64,000 nucleotides of DNA from Flavobacterium panacagri (GTDB taxonomy: Bacteria > Bacteroidota > Bacteroidia > Flavobacteriales > Flavobacteriaceae): NCBI RefSeq assembly GCF_030378165.1, contig NZ_CP119766.1, forward strand, positions 4,278,001 through 4,342,000, given 5' to 3'. Made by a program: the position numbers and the translations under genes. Below the pieces are notes generated by a model. It made no database searches. It had not been told where the DNA came from and saw nothing but the letters and a program-made list of their open reading frames with translations. Below, piece by piece: positions 7,305-17,043 of the stretch (its first letter is position 1; every line of letters begins with the position of its first letter).

Positions 7305-9608
7305 ATGAAGAATTTTTTAGCGCTTAATCTGGTCTTTTTGCTATTCTCTTTTGTGGCGACCGGTAAAGACATTATAAAAGTAAAAAACGAAGCAGAATTA
7401 AAAACAGCCATATCAAGTGCAAAACCTGGAGACGAAATAATTTTATCGAATGGTACATGGAAAAATATTCAAATTAAATTTGACAGCAAAGGAACTAAAG
7501 ACAATCCTATAACACTAAGAGCTGAAACTTCTGGAAAAGTAAGCATTGAAGGGGTATCCGATTTAAAAATTGGAGGCTCATATTTAGTTATAAGAGGGCT
7601 GTACTTTCGTAACGGTTATACACCATCAAAATCTGTAATCGATTTTCATATTGATTCAAGTAAAATTGCAAATAACTGTACCGTTACTGATTGTGTAATT
7701 GAAGACTTTACCCAATTAAACCGTGTCCGTTCAGATCATTGGATCGAATTTTGGGGAAGACATAACGAACTATCAAATTCTTACTTATCTGGCAAATCGA
7801 ATCAAGGGCCAACAATTATGGTCATTTTAGAGGGAAATGAACAGATTAACAATTATCATAAAATCGTTAATAACCATTTTGGGCCTCGTCCACGAAAAGG
7901 AGGGCCGCATGGCGAAACTATTCAAATTGGAGACAGTGGCACTTCAATGGCACCTTCTTACACTATTGTTGAACATAATTTATTTGAACGATGTGATGGC
8001 GAAGTTGAAATCATCTCTAATAAATCAAACAATAATATTTACCGTGATAATATCTTTTATAAATCTGAAGGCTCTTTGGTTTTGCGACATGGAAACTACT
8101 GTACCATTGATAGTAATATATTTATTGGAGATGAGAATTCTGATTTTATGGGCGGTATTCGTCTAATTAATACAGGACATTGGATTACCAATAATTATTT
8201 TTATAAAATAAAAGGAAATGAATTCCGCAGTGCATTAGCGGTTATGAATGGAGTTCCAAAATCTCCTCAAAATCGCTATAATCAAGTTACTGATGCTGTT
8301 GTAGCTTATAACACTTTTGTAGATTGCGGCACTCCTTGGCAATTGAGTGTAGGTGCTAACATGGATAAATCAGCTGTTTTACCAGCGCAGGAAATTCGTT
8401 CGGCAAGGCCAACACGTACTATTATAGCTAACAATTTAATTTATAATTCTGGAGATGTTAAGGCGCCGATAAAAGCTTATGATAAGATTGATGGCATTTT
8501 ATTTAAAAAAAACATTATAAACACGGATTACGAAAGCAAATCAGAAACAAAAGAATTACAAAGAAGCGACTTCACTCTAAACAAACAATCTGACTGGTTA
8601 TATGTTCCAACAGCAAATCAAACAGACGTTTATAATGGTTTTGATTTTGAAAATATAGCAAAAGATGTATTTGGAAATGACAGAAGTACTAAAAACTCAA
8701 TTGGAGCAATGGTTTTTCCTGTAGATAAAAACAAAGGACAGATTAACAAAAAGGACTTCGGAACAAGCTGGTTTTCTAATGATACACAGATAACAACACC
8801 AAAAACGGTTCAAGTCTCTACGCAGAAAGAATTCGTCAAAGCCCTTTCCGAAGCTTCTTCAAATACCATTATTGAACTAAAAAGTGGAACTTATAAAATA
8901 ACCGAATCTCTGAAAATTGATAAAACAATTGCAATTCAATCAAGAGACAAAAAAAGCAAAGCCATTTTGGAATATAATGGAGCAAACAATACTGCCGCTT
9001 TCTTAATGTTACCAAAAGGAAACTTAGTGCTGAATGCAGTAATTCTTAAAGGAAAAAATACTCAAAATGCATTTACTACCAAAGAAAAGGAAATGTCTTC
9101 GGCTTATAACCTAAAAATAGAAAACAGCGAAATAAGTCAGTTTGATTATGTTTTAAAAGCTTATAAAGATTCCTTTTCAGACACAATTGCTATCAACAAT
9201 TCTATAATAAAAGATTGCAAGAACGGAATTAGTCTAACAGCAGAAAATGATGATTTAGGAGAATATAATGCCGAGTTTTTACTGATTACCAATACTAAAT
9301 TCAGTACTATTTCTAATTATATATTAGATTATTATAGAGGTGGTTATGATGAATCTACTATTGGAGGCAATTTAGTTTTTGACAATAATTCTGTTATCAA
9401 TTCTGGAAAATTAGAAGCAAGCGGGACGTTATTAAAATTACAAGGGATTGTAAATGTTACAATATCAAATAACATCTTTAGCAACAATGCTGTAAAAACA
9501 ATTGCTGTTTTATGGGGAGAAAAAGAACAAGTAAACAGCAATAATAAAATTGATGATTCGGGAGAATTTAAAACCGAACAAAATTTAAAGCAGAAAATGA
9601 TGTATTAG
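7305..9608 (+). CDS. Alginate lyase, polysaccharide lyase family 6 (two-domain type)
   Basis: The start at ATG 7305 is preferred over an upstream TTG at 7257 because it begins a clean signal peptide (MKNFLALNLVFLLFSF, cut near residue 20). The mature protein, about 747 residues, is a chondroitinase-B/PL6 right-handed beta-helix. Its N-terminal half contains EIISNKS and LVLRHGNY; K240 and R261 are 21 residues apart, the same spacing as the catalytic Lys/Arg pair reported for AlyGC. The second half (from about residue 500) is another beta-helix domain, as in two-domain PL6 enzymes of about 750 residues. Expected action is elimination on alginate, often exo and G-preferring. It opens the rightward unit that continues with KDG kinase and KDPG aldolase. 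Confidence 0.92.
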   Translation: MKNFLALNLVFLLFSFVATGKDIIKVKNEAELKTAISSAKPGDEIILSNGTWKNIQIKFDSKGTKDNPITLRAETSGKVSIEGVSDLKIGGSYLVIRGLYFRNGYTPSKSVIDFHIDSSKIANNCTVTDCVIEDFTQLNRVRSDHWIEFWGRHNELSNSYLSGKSNQGPTIMVILEGNEQINNYHKIVNNHFGPRPRKGGPHGETIQIGDSGTSMAPSYTIVEHNLFERCDGEVEIISNKSNNNIYRDNIFYKSEGSLVLRHGNYCTIDSNIFIGDENSDFMGGIRLINTGHWITNNYFYKIKGNEFRSALAVMNGVPKSPQNRYNQVTDAVVAYNTFVDCGTPWQLSVGANMDKSAVLPAQEIRSARPTRTIIANNLIYNSGDVKAPIKAYDKIDGILFKKNIINTDYESKSETKELQRSDFTLNKQSDWLYVPTANQTDVYNGFDFENIAKDVFGNDRSTKNSIGAMVFPVDKNKGQINKKDFGTSWFSNDTQITTPKTVQVSTQKEFVKALSEASSNTIIELKSGTYKITESLKIDKTIAIQSRDKKSKAILEYNGANNTAAFLMLPKGNLVLNAVILKGKNTQNAFTTKEKEMSSAYNLKIENSEISQFDYVLKAYKDSFSDTIAINNSIIKDCKNGISLTAENDDLGEYNAEFLLITNTKFSTISNYILDYYRGGYDESTIGGNLVFDNNSVINSGKLEASGTLLKLQGIVNVTISNNIFSNNAVKTIAVLWGEKEQVNSNNKIDDSGEFKTEQNLKQKMMY

Positions 9609-9660
9609 TTAAAAAAAGGTTCAAAGTAACAGAGTGACAAAGTTGCAAAGGTTTTTTAGC
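9609..9660. repeat. Short AGGTTCAAAG-type intergenic repeat fragment
   Basis: The spacer between PL6 and the kinase is a purine-rich string with the periodic words GGTTCAAAG, GTGACAAAG and TTGCAAAGG. It resembles a repeat I recall as common between Flavobacterium genes; only one copy is in this window, so this is a weak call. Confidence 0.3.
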
Positions 9661-9680
9661 CTGTAGAAAAAAATAAAAAT

Positions 9681-10703
9681 ATGAGCAAAGTAGTTGCATT
9701 TGGAGAAATCATGCTTCGTTTATCGACAGAAAGACATCTGCGTTTTTCGCAATCCACAGTATTTGGTGCTACGTATGGAGGCGGAGAATTTAACGTATGT
9801 GTTTCTCTGGCTAATTATGGCGTTAATGCTGAATTTGTTACAAGACTGCCTGAAAATGAGATTGGTTTTTCTGCATTGAAAGAAATCAGAAAAATGAATG
9901 TCGAATCCAAAAACATTGTTTACGGAGGAGAACGTTTAGGAATCTATTTTCTGGAAACCGGTGCAGGAACACGCGGCAGCAACGTGGTGTATGACCGTGC
10001 GCACAGTGCAATGTCGACTATAGAAAAAGGACAGGTTGACTGGGATAAAGTTTTAGAAGGGGCAGAATGGTTCCACTGGAGCGGTATTACGCCTGCAATT
10101 TCACAGACTGTTGCAGAAGCCTGTTTGGAAGCAATAAAAGTGGCCCACAAAAAAGGAATTAAAATTTCATGTGACTTAAATTACAGGTCTAAACTCTGGC
10201 AGTACGGCAAAACGCCTAGTGAAGTAATGCCGGAGATGTTAAAATACAGCAGTGTTATTTTAGGAGATATTGATACGGCTTATTTTATGCTTGGAATTCC
10301 TAAAGTAAATCCGAATTATCAGGATGAAAAATCACTTCCGGCGGTATATGATAAACTGTTTAAATTGATTCCGAACCTTAGAGTTGCTGCAACAACGCTT
10401 CGTTATTCTGTCAGTGCTTCGCACCAGAGAATCGGCGGTATTTTATATGACGGGAAAACAGTTTACAGCGCAAAAGTAAAAGAAGTAACACCTGTGGTTG
10501 ACCGCGTAGGAAGCGGAGATGCTTTTATGGGCGGCTTGATCTACGGTTTACTGGAATATCAGAATAACAGCCAGAGAGCGCTGGACTTTGCAGTCGCAGC
10601 CTGCTGTTTAAAACACACCATTGCAGGAGATTATAATCTGGTTACTTTAAAAGAAGTTGAAAATAGGATTGATGGTGATGGTTCTGCATTAGTATCAAGA
10701 TAA
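9681..10703 (+). CDS. kdgK: 2-keto-3-deoxygluconate kinase (PfkB family)
   Basis: This 340-residue cytoplasmic sugar kinase phosphorylates KDG to KDPG, the penultimate step of alginate monomer breakdown. The PfkB family N-terminal signature covers GGGEFNVCVSLANYG (33-47). The C-terminal ATP/catalytic signature is DRVGSGDAFMGGLIYG (274-289), with catalytic D280. Length is typical. It follows PL6 by 72 bp and precedes KDPG aldolase by 12 bp, so one transcript is likely. No separate alginate operator was seen in front of it. Specificity for KDG comes from the aldolase partner and the locus, since PfkB motifs alone do not fix the sugar. Confidence 0.88.
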   Translation: MSKVVAFGEIMLRLSTERHLRFSQSTVFGATYGGGEFNVCVSLANYGVNAEFVTRLPENEIGFSALKEIRKMNVESKNIVYGGERLGIYFLETGAGTRGSNVVYDRAHSAMSTIEKGQVDWDKVLEGAEWFHWSGITPAISQTVAEACLEAIKVAHKKGIKISCDLNYRSKLWQYGKTPSEVMPEMLKYSSVILGDIDTAYFMLGIPKVNPNYQDEKSLPAVYDKLFKLIPNLRVAATTLRYSVSASHQRIGGILYDGKTVYSAKVKEVTPVVDRVGSGDAFMGGLIYGLLEYQNNSQRALDFAVAACCLKHTIAGDYNLVTLKEVENRIDGDGSALVSR

Positions 10704-10715
10704 TTTTAAAATAAA

Positions 10716-11387
10716 ATGGCAAAATATTCAAGAATAGAAGTGGCTCAGACCATGAAAGAGAACGGCATGGTTCCGTTATTTTTTCATTCTGATATCGAAT
10801 TGAGTAAAAAAGTACTGAAAGCATGCTACGACGGCGGTTCCCGATTAATGGAGTTTACCAGCAGAGGCGACTTTGCGCATGAAGTTTTCGGAGCTTTAAA
10901 CAAATATGCTTTGGCAGAACTTCCGGGAATGATTCTGGGAGTCGGTTCTATTACAGATGCGGCTTCGGCTTCGTTATATATGAGTTTAGGCGCAAATTTT
11001 ATTGTAACTCCTGTTTTCAGGGAAGATATTGCAATAGCCTGCAACCGCAGAAAAGTATTGTGGTCGCCTGGATGCGGCACATTAACAGAAATCGCAAGAG
11101 CAGAAGAATTAGGCTGTGAAATCGTGAAATTATTTCCAGCTGATACTTACGGACCTGAATTTATAAAAGCCATAAAAGGGCCGTGTCCATGGACAAATAT
11201 TATGCCGACAGGAGGAGTTTATCCAACAGTGGAAAGTTTAAGTTCATGGCTGCATGCAGGAGCAACTTGTGTTGGTTTAGGATCGCAATTGATTTCAAAA
11301 GACATATTAGAAAAGAAAGACTTTGACGGACTTACTTCAAAAGTGAAACAGGTTCTTGGCATCATTAAGGAAATCAGAGAAAAATAA
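10716..11387 (+). CDS. kdgA: KDPG aldolase (2-keto-3-deoxy-6-phosphogluconate aldolase)
   Basis: This 223-residue class I aldolase of the KDPG/KHG family splits KDPG into pyruvate and glyceraldehyde 3-phosphate. The Schiff-base lysine is K138 in CEIVKLFPAD and the acid/base glutamate is E46 in RLMEFTSRG. PTGGV (164-168) forms the phosphate-binding end. It starts 12 bp after the kinase gene, which makes its substrate. This enzyme completes the intracellular end of the alginate pathway in this window, while the reductase turning DEH into KDG is not found here. Confidence 0.92.
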   Translation: MAKYSRIEVAQTMKENGMVPLFFHSDIELSKKVLKACYDGGSRLMEFTSRGDFAHEVFGALNKYALAELPGMILGVGSITDAASASLYMSLGANFIVTPVFREDIAIACNRRKVLWSPGCGTLTEIARAEELGCEIVKLFPADTYGPEFIKAIKGPCPWTNIMPTGGVYPTVESLSSWLHAGATCVGLGSQLISKDILEKKDFDGLTSKVKQVLGIIKEIREK

Positions 11388-11456
11388 AATACACTTTTGG
11401 GTCTTGAATCAAAAATCAGTACAATTTAAGAAAGAGGAAAATTTATTAGCTTGGTA

Positions 11457-11556
11457 AATAAGCGGCAAAAATAATTGGTAGTTTAAAGGAAATTAATCCC
11501 AGCTCCTCACAAAAGGATTAATCCAATTATTCTAACAAGGACAAATGCCGCTTATT
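11457..11556. repeat. Nested three-stem palindrome between convergent genes
   Basis: Three perfect inverted repeats are stacked inside one another: 11457-11467 with 11546-11556 (11 bp, AATAAGCGGCA), 11470-11478 with 11523-11531 (9 bp, AATAATTGG) and 11492-11499 with 11515-11522 (8 bp, ATTAATCC). The two inner right arms are directly adjacent. The element could be a bidirectional transcription end, a folded RNA or a MITE-like repeat. Confidence 0.7.
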
Positions 11557-11597
11557 GATTTTGTTTTACTATTCTCTTTACAACTATAAGATATAAA

Positions 11598-13370
11598 TTA
11601 TTCTTGATCAGTATTAAAACTTCCTTTATCAGGATATTTAAGTGTATCTTTTAACTCCTCGACACGTTTAGGATCAAATTTAGGCAATTGTAATTCGTTA
11701 TTTTCTTTCCATTTTTTTATGGTCTCAGAAATTGCCTCTGATTTTTCTGTGGAAGTTGGTGTATGACGAGCCATATAAAGTGTCTGCGAAGGATAAGCTA
11801 AAGAGGTTCCACTCTGCTCTATTATATCCATCATTCTCAATAATATATCTTCCTGAACTTCCTGAGAAGTTTCAACATTTATCGCTTCAATATAAGCTGT
11901 AATTTCAACTTTTAAAGCATCTGCCGTTACACCTGTAAAACGGACTATCGGGTTTGAATTGTTTATGGCTGGATGAGCATACAACAAAGACCTTAATTCT
12001 ACAAGCAAATAACGCATCTGATCAGGCGAAGTCTCCATTCTAAAATTAAATATCGGATTAAATATAAAACGGTCACGATGGGTATAATTTTCTATTTTAC
12101 TAGCTGATAGTTGTCCGTTTGGAATAGTTACAATAGTTCGTGCTGAAGTTCTAAGCGTAGTCGAACGCATTCCGATCGATTCTACTGTTCCTTTAATATC
12201 ATCTATTCGACAATAATCTCCCACTCGCAAAGGCTGATCTGCAATAAGGCTCACACTTCCAACAAAATTTTCGATTGTTTTTTGTGCTCCTAATGCTAAT
12301 GCGATACCCCCGATTCCCAGTGCAGCAAGTCCTGCTGTCACATCAACACCAATAATTCCTAATAAAGCAATGATTCCTATGACTACGATTGCTGCTTTAG
12401 TGGTACGGCTTAGAAATAAAATAGCAGAAATAGCAGATATACGTCCGCTTCTGCTCATTCTGCTTCTAGCATACATACTTACAAAATCGGTCATTCTCCA
12501 CAGCAATATTAAGAACGCCAAAATCCCAATAGTAATGATGATGATTCCAAAACGCTGCCTCACAATTATAGAAATTCCCATACGTTGTGTAAAAGCAACA
12601 AACAAAATCACTGTCAGATACATATGAACTGGTAATGCCAATGCTTCTATAATGGCAGTTCCTTGCTCTGTAGCTGCTTTTTTCCAGGTTTTTTGAACTA
12701 ACAAACCAATCAAAAATACTAGCAATCTAGCAAGTAAATAAGATAAAACAGTCATAACTACCACAACAGTCCAATGTCCGATTGGCACATTCCCTAACTT
12801 CTTCTCTTTCAAAACAGTAGGCAGTACGCGATCTAGAAAAGTTTTTTCTTTAGAAACATCGGCAGAAAGAATAGATTCTACGGTTTCGGCAGAGAAAAGC
12901 CATAGAGGTGGCTGACTGTCATCTGACTGATTTTCTACATAAAGCTGAATGGACGTTTTACTAGTAGTAATACTTCCAACATGATCAACACCTGTTGCCA
13001 AATCATCGTCTGTACGTCCCGTTTCTTTATTGCTTATAATAGAAGATGGCGATAAATTTCCTCCCTGATCTAATAATTGCTGAAAAGTCTTTGCTATACG
13101 AATTCTTTCTGCTGTTTTACGATAAGATCTTTTACTTAAGACAAAATATTGACTTGCACGAAGATAGTTTTGATCACCTATAGCTTTTATAAAACCATTG
13201 ACGGTTCCCTGAGGTGTTCTTCTGCCCAGAGAATCTTCAGGGGCTTTGGCTGGTTCTTCAGTTGTGGTTTTACTGGTGCCTAATAATTGAGCTGTTACTA
13301 TTTCAGGTTTAATCAATAAAACTGACCATAAGAACAAAAAATACAGTAAGCGTTTTATATCTAAACTCAT
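11598..13370 (-). CDS. MscS-type mechanosensitive channel with periplasmic N-domain
   Basis: This is a 590-residue inner-membrane channel. A signal peptide (1-28, ending VTAQ) leads into a soluble periplasmic domain of about 165 residues. Several membrane helices follow between about 198 and 340, then the MscS core. The pore helix region is Gly/Ala-rich (GLAALGIGGIALALGAQK, about 347-364), followed by the beta domain with NFVGSVSLIADQPLRVGD and IPNGQLSASKIENY. Such channels open under membrane tension and release solutes on hypo-osmotic shock. The gene stands alone, convergent with the alginate operon, and has no evident link to its neighbours. The extra N-domain makes it larger than E. coli MscS and closer to the YnaI/MscM-like group; its role is unknown. 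Confidence 0.9.
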   Translation of the reverse strand: MSLDIKRLLYFLFLWSVLLIKPEIVTAQLLGTSKTTTEEPAKAPEDSLGRRTPQGTVNGFIKAIGDQNYLRASQYFVLSKRSYRKTAERIRIAKTFQQLLDQGGNLSPSSIISNKETGRTDDDLATGVDHVGSITTSKTSIQLYVENQSDDSQPPLWLFSAETVESILSADVSKEKTFLDRVLPTVLKEKKLGNVPIGHWTVVVVMTVLSYLLARLLVFLIGLLVQKTWKKAATEQGTAIIEALALPVHMYLTVILFVAFTQRMGISIIVRQRFGIIIITIGILAFLILLWRMTDFVSMYARSRMSRSGRISAISAILFLSRTTKAAIVVIGIIALLGIIGVDVTAGLAALGIGGIALALGAQKTIENFVGSVSLIADQPLRVGDYCRIDDIKGTVESIGMRSTTLRTSARTIVTIPNGQLSASKIENYTHRDRFIFNPIFNFRMETSPDQMRYLLVELRSLLYAHPAINNSNPIVRFTGVTADALKVEITAYIEAINVETSQEVQEDILLRMMDIIEQSGTSLAYPSQTLYMARHTPTSTEKSEAISETIKKWKENNELQLPKFDPKRVEELKDTLKYPDKGSFNTDQE

Positions 13371-13898
13371 ACTTTCCTTGAATTTTTGATTTAATAAACT
13401 AAAAATAAGAAATATAGAACAGAAAAGAAACTTAAAATTCTTGATTTACAGTTTTAATCATCATTTGAGAGGCATACTGCTCAAAATGTATTTCTATGCT
13501 TTACCTCTATAATCCCATTAAATTTATTTCACATTTATGAAGCCATCATCCTGTTTTTAGTAAGATTTACTGGGAAAGTATTGAAATTACAATAGGTAGA
13601 ATTTAGTTAAAATTTATTTCTTTTTTAACAACTGAAAAAGGATTACAGATTGTTAAATTTTTCTTAATTTTTAATTTATAAAATCATTACGGATTAAATC
13701 ATAAATATTTGACAATCATTTATTAAAATAACAAAATCAAAAGTTACACTTTAATTAATTTCTAATCATAAAAATGAAGTTATAAATCAATATGTAAAAA
13801 AAATACTATTAGTATATCATAAATAACTATTTTTACACAGTCTAAATAAGAATAAAAACAGAAGGAAATTCTTAAAATAAAGACAAACCAAAAAATCA
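13371..13898. other. Divergent spacer before the haem-uptake operon
   Basis: This 528-bp AT-rich region between the channel gene and the TonB receptor gene has no credible open frame. The only structure seen is an imperfect 7-5-7 palindrome at 13829-13847 (ATTTTTA cacag TCTAAAT), whose right half fits the ATTTAGA/TCTAAAT half-site I recall for Bacteroidota Fur boxes. It lies 51 bp before the receptor start. Confidence 0.35.
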
Positions 13899-16289
13899 AT
13901 GAAAAGTAAAATTACCAACGGTCTGAGTCAAAAAAAAATAGTTTTAAGTTTTGTTTTATTATGTATAAATCTGCTGCAAGCCCAAAAGAACAACACGATT
14001 CGAGGAAATGTATATCATTCTGGAAACCCAATAAAACAAGCAGTAATAACACTAGAGCCTTCTGGTAAAACAACCTTCTCAGATTTTAATGGTTTTTTCT
14101 CCTTCTCTGAATTGCCAAATGGAAATTATACTATAAGTGTGACTAATATGGGGTTTAAAAATCACATACAGCAAATAGTCTTAAATGAAAATCAAATTAA
14201 ACCGTTGCGTATTGATTTGGAAGCTGGCATTGACTTAAATGAAGTAAGTGTAACAAGTAAAACCACTTCAAAAAACAATCCCGAAACACTTATCAATGCG
14301 CAATACAGTGCTATGCCTGTCACCATAATCGATCGTAAAACTATTGAACTTATGGGAAGCCGTAGACTCGATGAAATCCTGAAAGAGCAGACTGGAATAG
14401 CAGTTGTAAATAATATCAGTGGCGGTGCAAGATCAGTTGGTGTTCAAATGCAGGGCTTTGGAAGCGAGTATATTATGGTTTTAATTGATGGGCAACCCAT
14501 GGTGGGAAGAAATCACGGAAATTTTGATCTTTCTCGCATCAGCGTATCAAATATCGAGCGAATTGAAATTATAAAAGGTGCTTCTTCTAGTTTGTATGGA
14601 AGCGAAGCTCTTGGAGGTACAATTAACATTATTACTAGACACGGAGTAATCGATCCGCAATTGCAAGCTTCTTTAAATTATGGATCTCTAAATATAGTTG
14701 ATGCAACTTTAGAAGGCGAAAGTCCTTTCTCCAATAACAAAGGAACTGCAAATATTGCGGCAAATTATTATAGAACTGATGGTTTTAATACCAATTCGAA
14801 GTACATTCAGGGAACTACTTCTCCACCCTATGACAATTACAGTCTTCAAGGAAGATCACGTTATCAGCTTAATGAAAATAGTTACTTGAATTTTAGTGGA
14901 CGTTATGGACTTCGCCGTTCTTTTATGCAGAAAGATTTTGGTCTCGGTCACATCTCGGGAGATAATCAGGATGAACAGGATTTGAATCTATCTCTTTCCT
15001 TTGATCATAAATTTAATAGCAATTTCAGAAGTATTACCAGATATTATCTAACCAATTATACTGCCGATATGAGCGTTGCCTGGCAGGAAAGTGACAATTC
15101 TGTAAGTCAGGATGTTTTTAGACAAACACTCCATCGTTTGGAACAACAGTTTTCCTTTAGCCATAATAATATGTATCAACTTGTTGGAGGAATTGGAGGC
15201 AGCATCGAAAACATGAATGATGATGCGCTTACAGGTGTTAATTCTCTTCAAACTTTCTTCTCTTATTTACAAGGCGAATGGACACCCATTCAAAAATTAA
15301 AAGCCGTTGGAGGATTACGATATGATCATACCAATAATTTTGGAGGAAGATTAAATCCAAGTTTTGGTCTACAGTATTTCATTACACCAAAAATAACTCT
15401 TAAAGCAGGTATTGGAACTGGTTTTAAAGCTCCTGATTTTAAAACGAATTACTTAGTTTTTTATAATTCTAGCAGCAATTATCTTGTTATTGGAAATGCT
15501 GTTCTAGCTCCTACTTTACAGCAATTACAGGATGACGGGCAAATCAGCGAAATCAGACAGTATGTACTAAATCAAACAGCTGGAAATCTTCAGGCAGAAA
15601 AAAGCACTTCTTATAATACTGGAATAGTTGTCGAACCTTCAAAAAAATTCAAAGCTGAAGCCAATGTTTTTTATCATAAAATAACCAATCAGATCAACAG
15701 CATCCAAGTTGCCACAGGAACTAATAATCGAATTATTTATACCTATCAAAATCTACCAGAAGCTGTTAACAAAGGATTTGAAATTGGCTTAAAATTAAGT
15801 CCTATAAAGAATCTAGAAATAAGTGCCGGCTATCAATATTTAATTGCTCAGGATTTAAGTGTAAAAGATAGTATCAGAGCAGGAAAATGGCCCTACAGCC
15901 AAAATATTCACGATCCGGCAACTGGAAATTCCTATAAACCTAGACCAAAAGATTACTGGGGTATTGAAAACCGCTCTCGTCACATGGCCAATACTGCCAT
16001 CTTTTATCGCTACGATCCTTGGAAAATGAGTGCAAGCGTACGAGTAAACTTTAGAGGAAAATATCCTTTTGGAGATCGAAACGGAAATCAATTTATAGAC
16101 AAATACGACATTTTCGTAAAAGATTATTGGCTGACGAATGCTAGTCTCGAAAAACGTTTATTGAAAGATCATCTCAGTATCAGATTTACGGCAGATAATA
16201 TTTTCAATTATACAGATCCACTCATGCCGGGACAGCCGGGAAGAATACTTCTTGGAGGTTTGAGTTACCGTTTCTTTAAAGATTTATAA
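13899..16289 (+). CDS. hmuR: TonB-dependent outer-membrane receptor, HmuR-like
   Basis: This 796-residue outer-membrane transporter has a signal peptide to about residue 28 (LLQAQ). A carboxypeptidase regulatory-like domain (about 32-110), common in Bacteroidota receptors, precedes the TonB plug (about 140-250; MPVTIIDRKTIE, then IERIEIIKGASSSLYGSEALGG) and the beta-barrel, which ends in aromatic RFFKDL. In the barrel, FKAPDFKTNYL followed by a downstream NAVL is similar to the FRAP...NxxL region of haem receptors. The two following genes encode HmuY-type proteins, the classic partner of HmuR in Porphyromonas, which supports haem or another iron-porphyrin as ligand. At 796 residues it is shorter than SusC proteins and is not one. 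Confidence 0.85.
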   Translation: MKSKITNGLSQKKIVLSFVLLCINLLQAQKNNTIRGNVYHSGNPIKQAVITLEPSGKTTFSDFNGFFSFSELPNGNYTISVTNMGFKNHIQQIVLNENQIKPLRIDLEAGIDLNEVSVTSKTTSKNNPETLINAQYSAMPVTIIDRKTIELMGSRRLDEILKEQTGIAVVNNISGGARSVGVQMQGFGSEYIMVLIDGQPMVGRNHGNFDLSRISVSNIERIEIIKGASSSLYGSEALGGTINIITRHGVIDPQLQASLNYGSLNIVDATLEGESPFSNNKGTANIAANYYRTDGFNTNSKYIQGTTSPPYDNYSLQGRSRYQLNENSYLNFSGRYGLRRSFMQKDFGLGHISGDNQDEQDLNLSLSFDHKFNSNFRSITRYYLTNYTADMSVAWQESDNSVSQDVFRQTLHRLEQQFSFSHNNMYQLVGGIGGSIENMNDDALTGVNSLQTFFSYLQGEWTPIQKLKAVGGLRYDHTNNFGGRLNPSFGLQYFITPKITLKAGIGTGFKAPDFKTNYLVFYNSSSNYLVIGNAVLAPTLQQLQDDGQISEIRQYVLNQTAGNLQAEKSTSYNTGIVVEPSKKFKAEANVFYHKITNQINSIQVATGTNNRIIYTYQNLPEAVNKGFEIGLKLSPIKNLEISAGYQYLIAQDLSVKDSIRAGKWPYSQNIHDPATGNSYKPRPKDYWGIENRSRHMANTAIFYRYDPWKMSASVRVNFRGKYPFGDRNGNQFIDKYDIFVKDYWLTNASLEKRLLKDHLSIRFTADNIFNYTDPLMPGQPGRILLGGLSYRFFKDL

Positions 16290-16314
16290 AATAACTAAAC
16301 ATTAATATTTACAA

Positions 16315-17034
16315 ATGAAAACAAAAAGAATGATTAAAAAATGCCGTTGCCTTATACCGCTTTTAACTGCGGTATTGTTTACTGGTTGCAGCAGTAATGA
16401 AGAAGATATATCAGCAACACTTGTAGATGGAAAAAGTACTGTAATCACAGATTTAGCTGGAGATACAGGTGCTTCAATGGGCGGTAATACTGATGGAAAA
16501 GAACAAAGAAGCTTTCATACTTTCCTTTTCCGCTTTAGCGATAAAAAACAGATCTGGCTTCACACCAAAGCAGATTCTTTACAATATATGAAAACTACTG
16601 ACTGGGATATTGCTTTTACTGGGCCTTACAATAGTGAAGTTTATGTAAACAATTCAAAATACCAGTACAATCCAGGTTTTGAAGGGCCTGCACAAAATAC
16701 AGCAGTGGTTTTATTAAATGAAGATTATAGAAATGTAACTCAAGCTCCTGCTGATTCGGACTTTAATACTAGTGAAATTAACAAAATTGGCTGGGCTTCT
16801 TCTGAAAGTTCTGCGGGTTGGTTTTATTACAGCTTAAGCAGTCATATCATGCAGTCTATCCCAAATAAAACTTATGTTATAAGACTTCCAAACGGGAAAT
16901 TTGCTAAACTCCAGCTTGTGAATGCCTATAAAGGAAATCCTCCAGCTGTAACAGATTTAAACTGGCCCGCTCCCTATTTTACCTTTAGATATTATGTCCA
17001 AAACGATGGAACCAAAAATTTAAATACCAAATAA
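16315..17034 (+). CDS. HmuY family haem-binding lipoprotein (copy 1)
   Basis: This 239-residue lipoprotein has its lipobox Cys at 25 (LFTGC). The body matches the HmuY pattern: DWDIAFTGPY in the middle, then TYVIRLPNGKFAKLQLVNAY and a C-terminal PYFTFRYYVQNDG. HmuY proteins sit on the cell surface, take haem from host or environmental haemoproteins and pass it to HmuR. It starts 25 bp after the receptor gene and 9 bp before a second HmuY-type gene. I did not identify the axial haem ligands with confidence; several His and Met residues lie in the region 165-185 (SSHIMQSIPN). Confidence 0.85.
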   Translation: MKTKRMIKKCRCLIPLLTAVLFTGCSSNEEDISATLVDGKSTVITDLAGDTGASMGGNTDGKEQRSFHTFLFRFSDKKQIWLHTKADSLQYMKTTDWDIAFTGPYNSEVYVNNSKYQYNPGFEGPAQNTAVVLLNEDYRNVTQAPADSDFNTSEINKIGWASSESSAGWFYYSLSSHIMQSIPNKTYVIRLPNGKFAKLQLVNAYKGNPPAVTDLNWPAPYFTFRYYVQNDGTKNLNTK

Positions 17035-17043
17035 TACAATCCT

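Noticed and set aside
13899..16289. SusC-type transporter for the TonB receptor
   Set aside because: At 796 residues it is too short, has no SusD partner, and is followed by HmuY-type lipoproteins.
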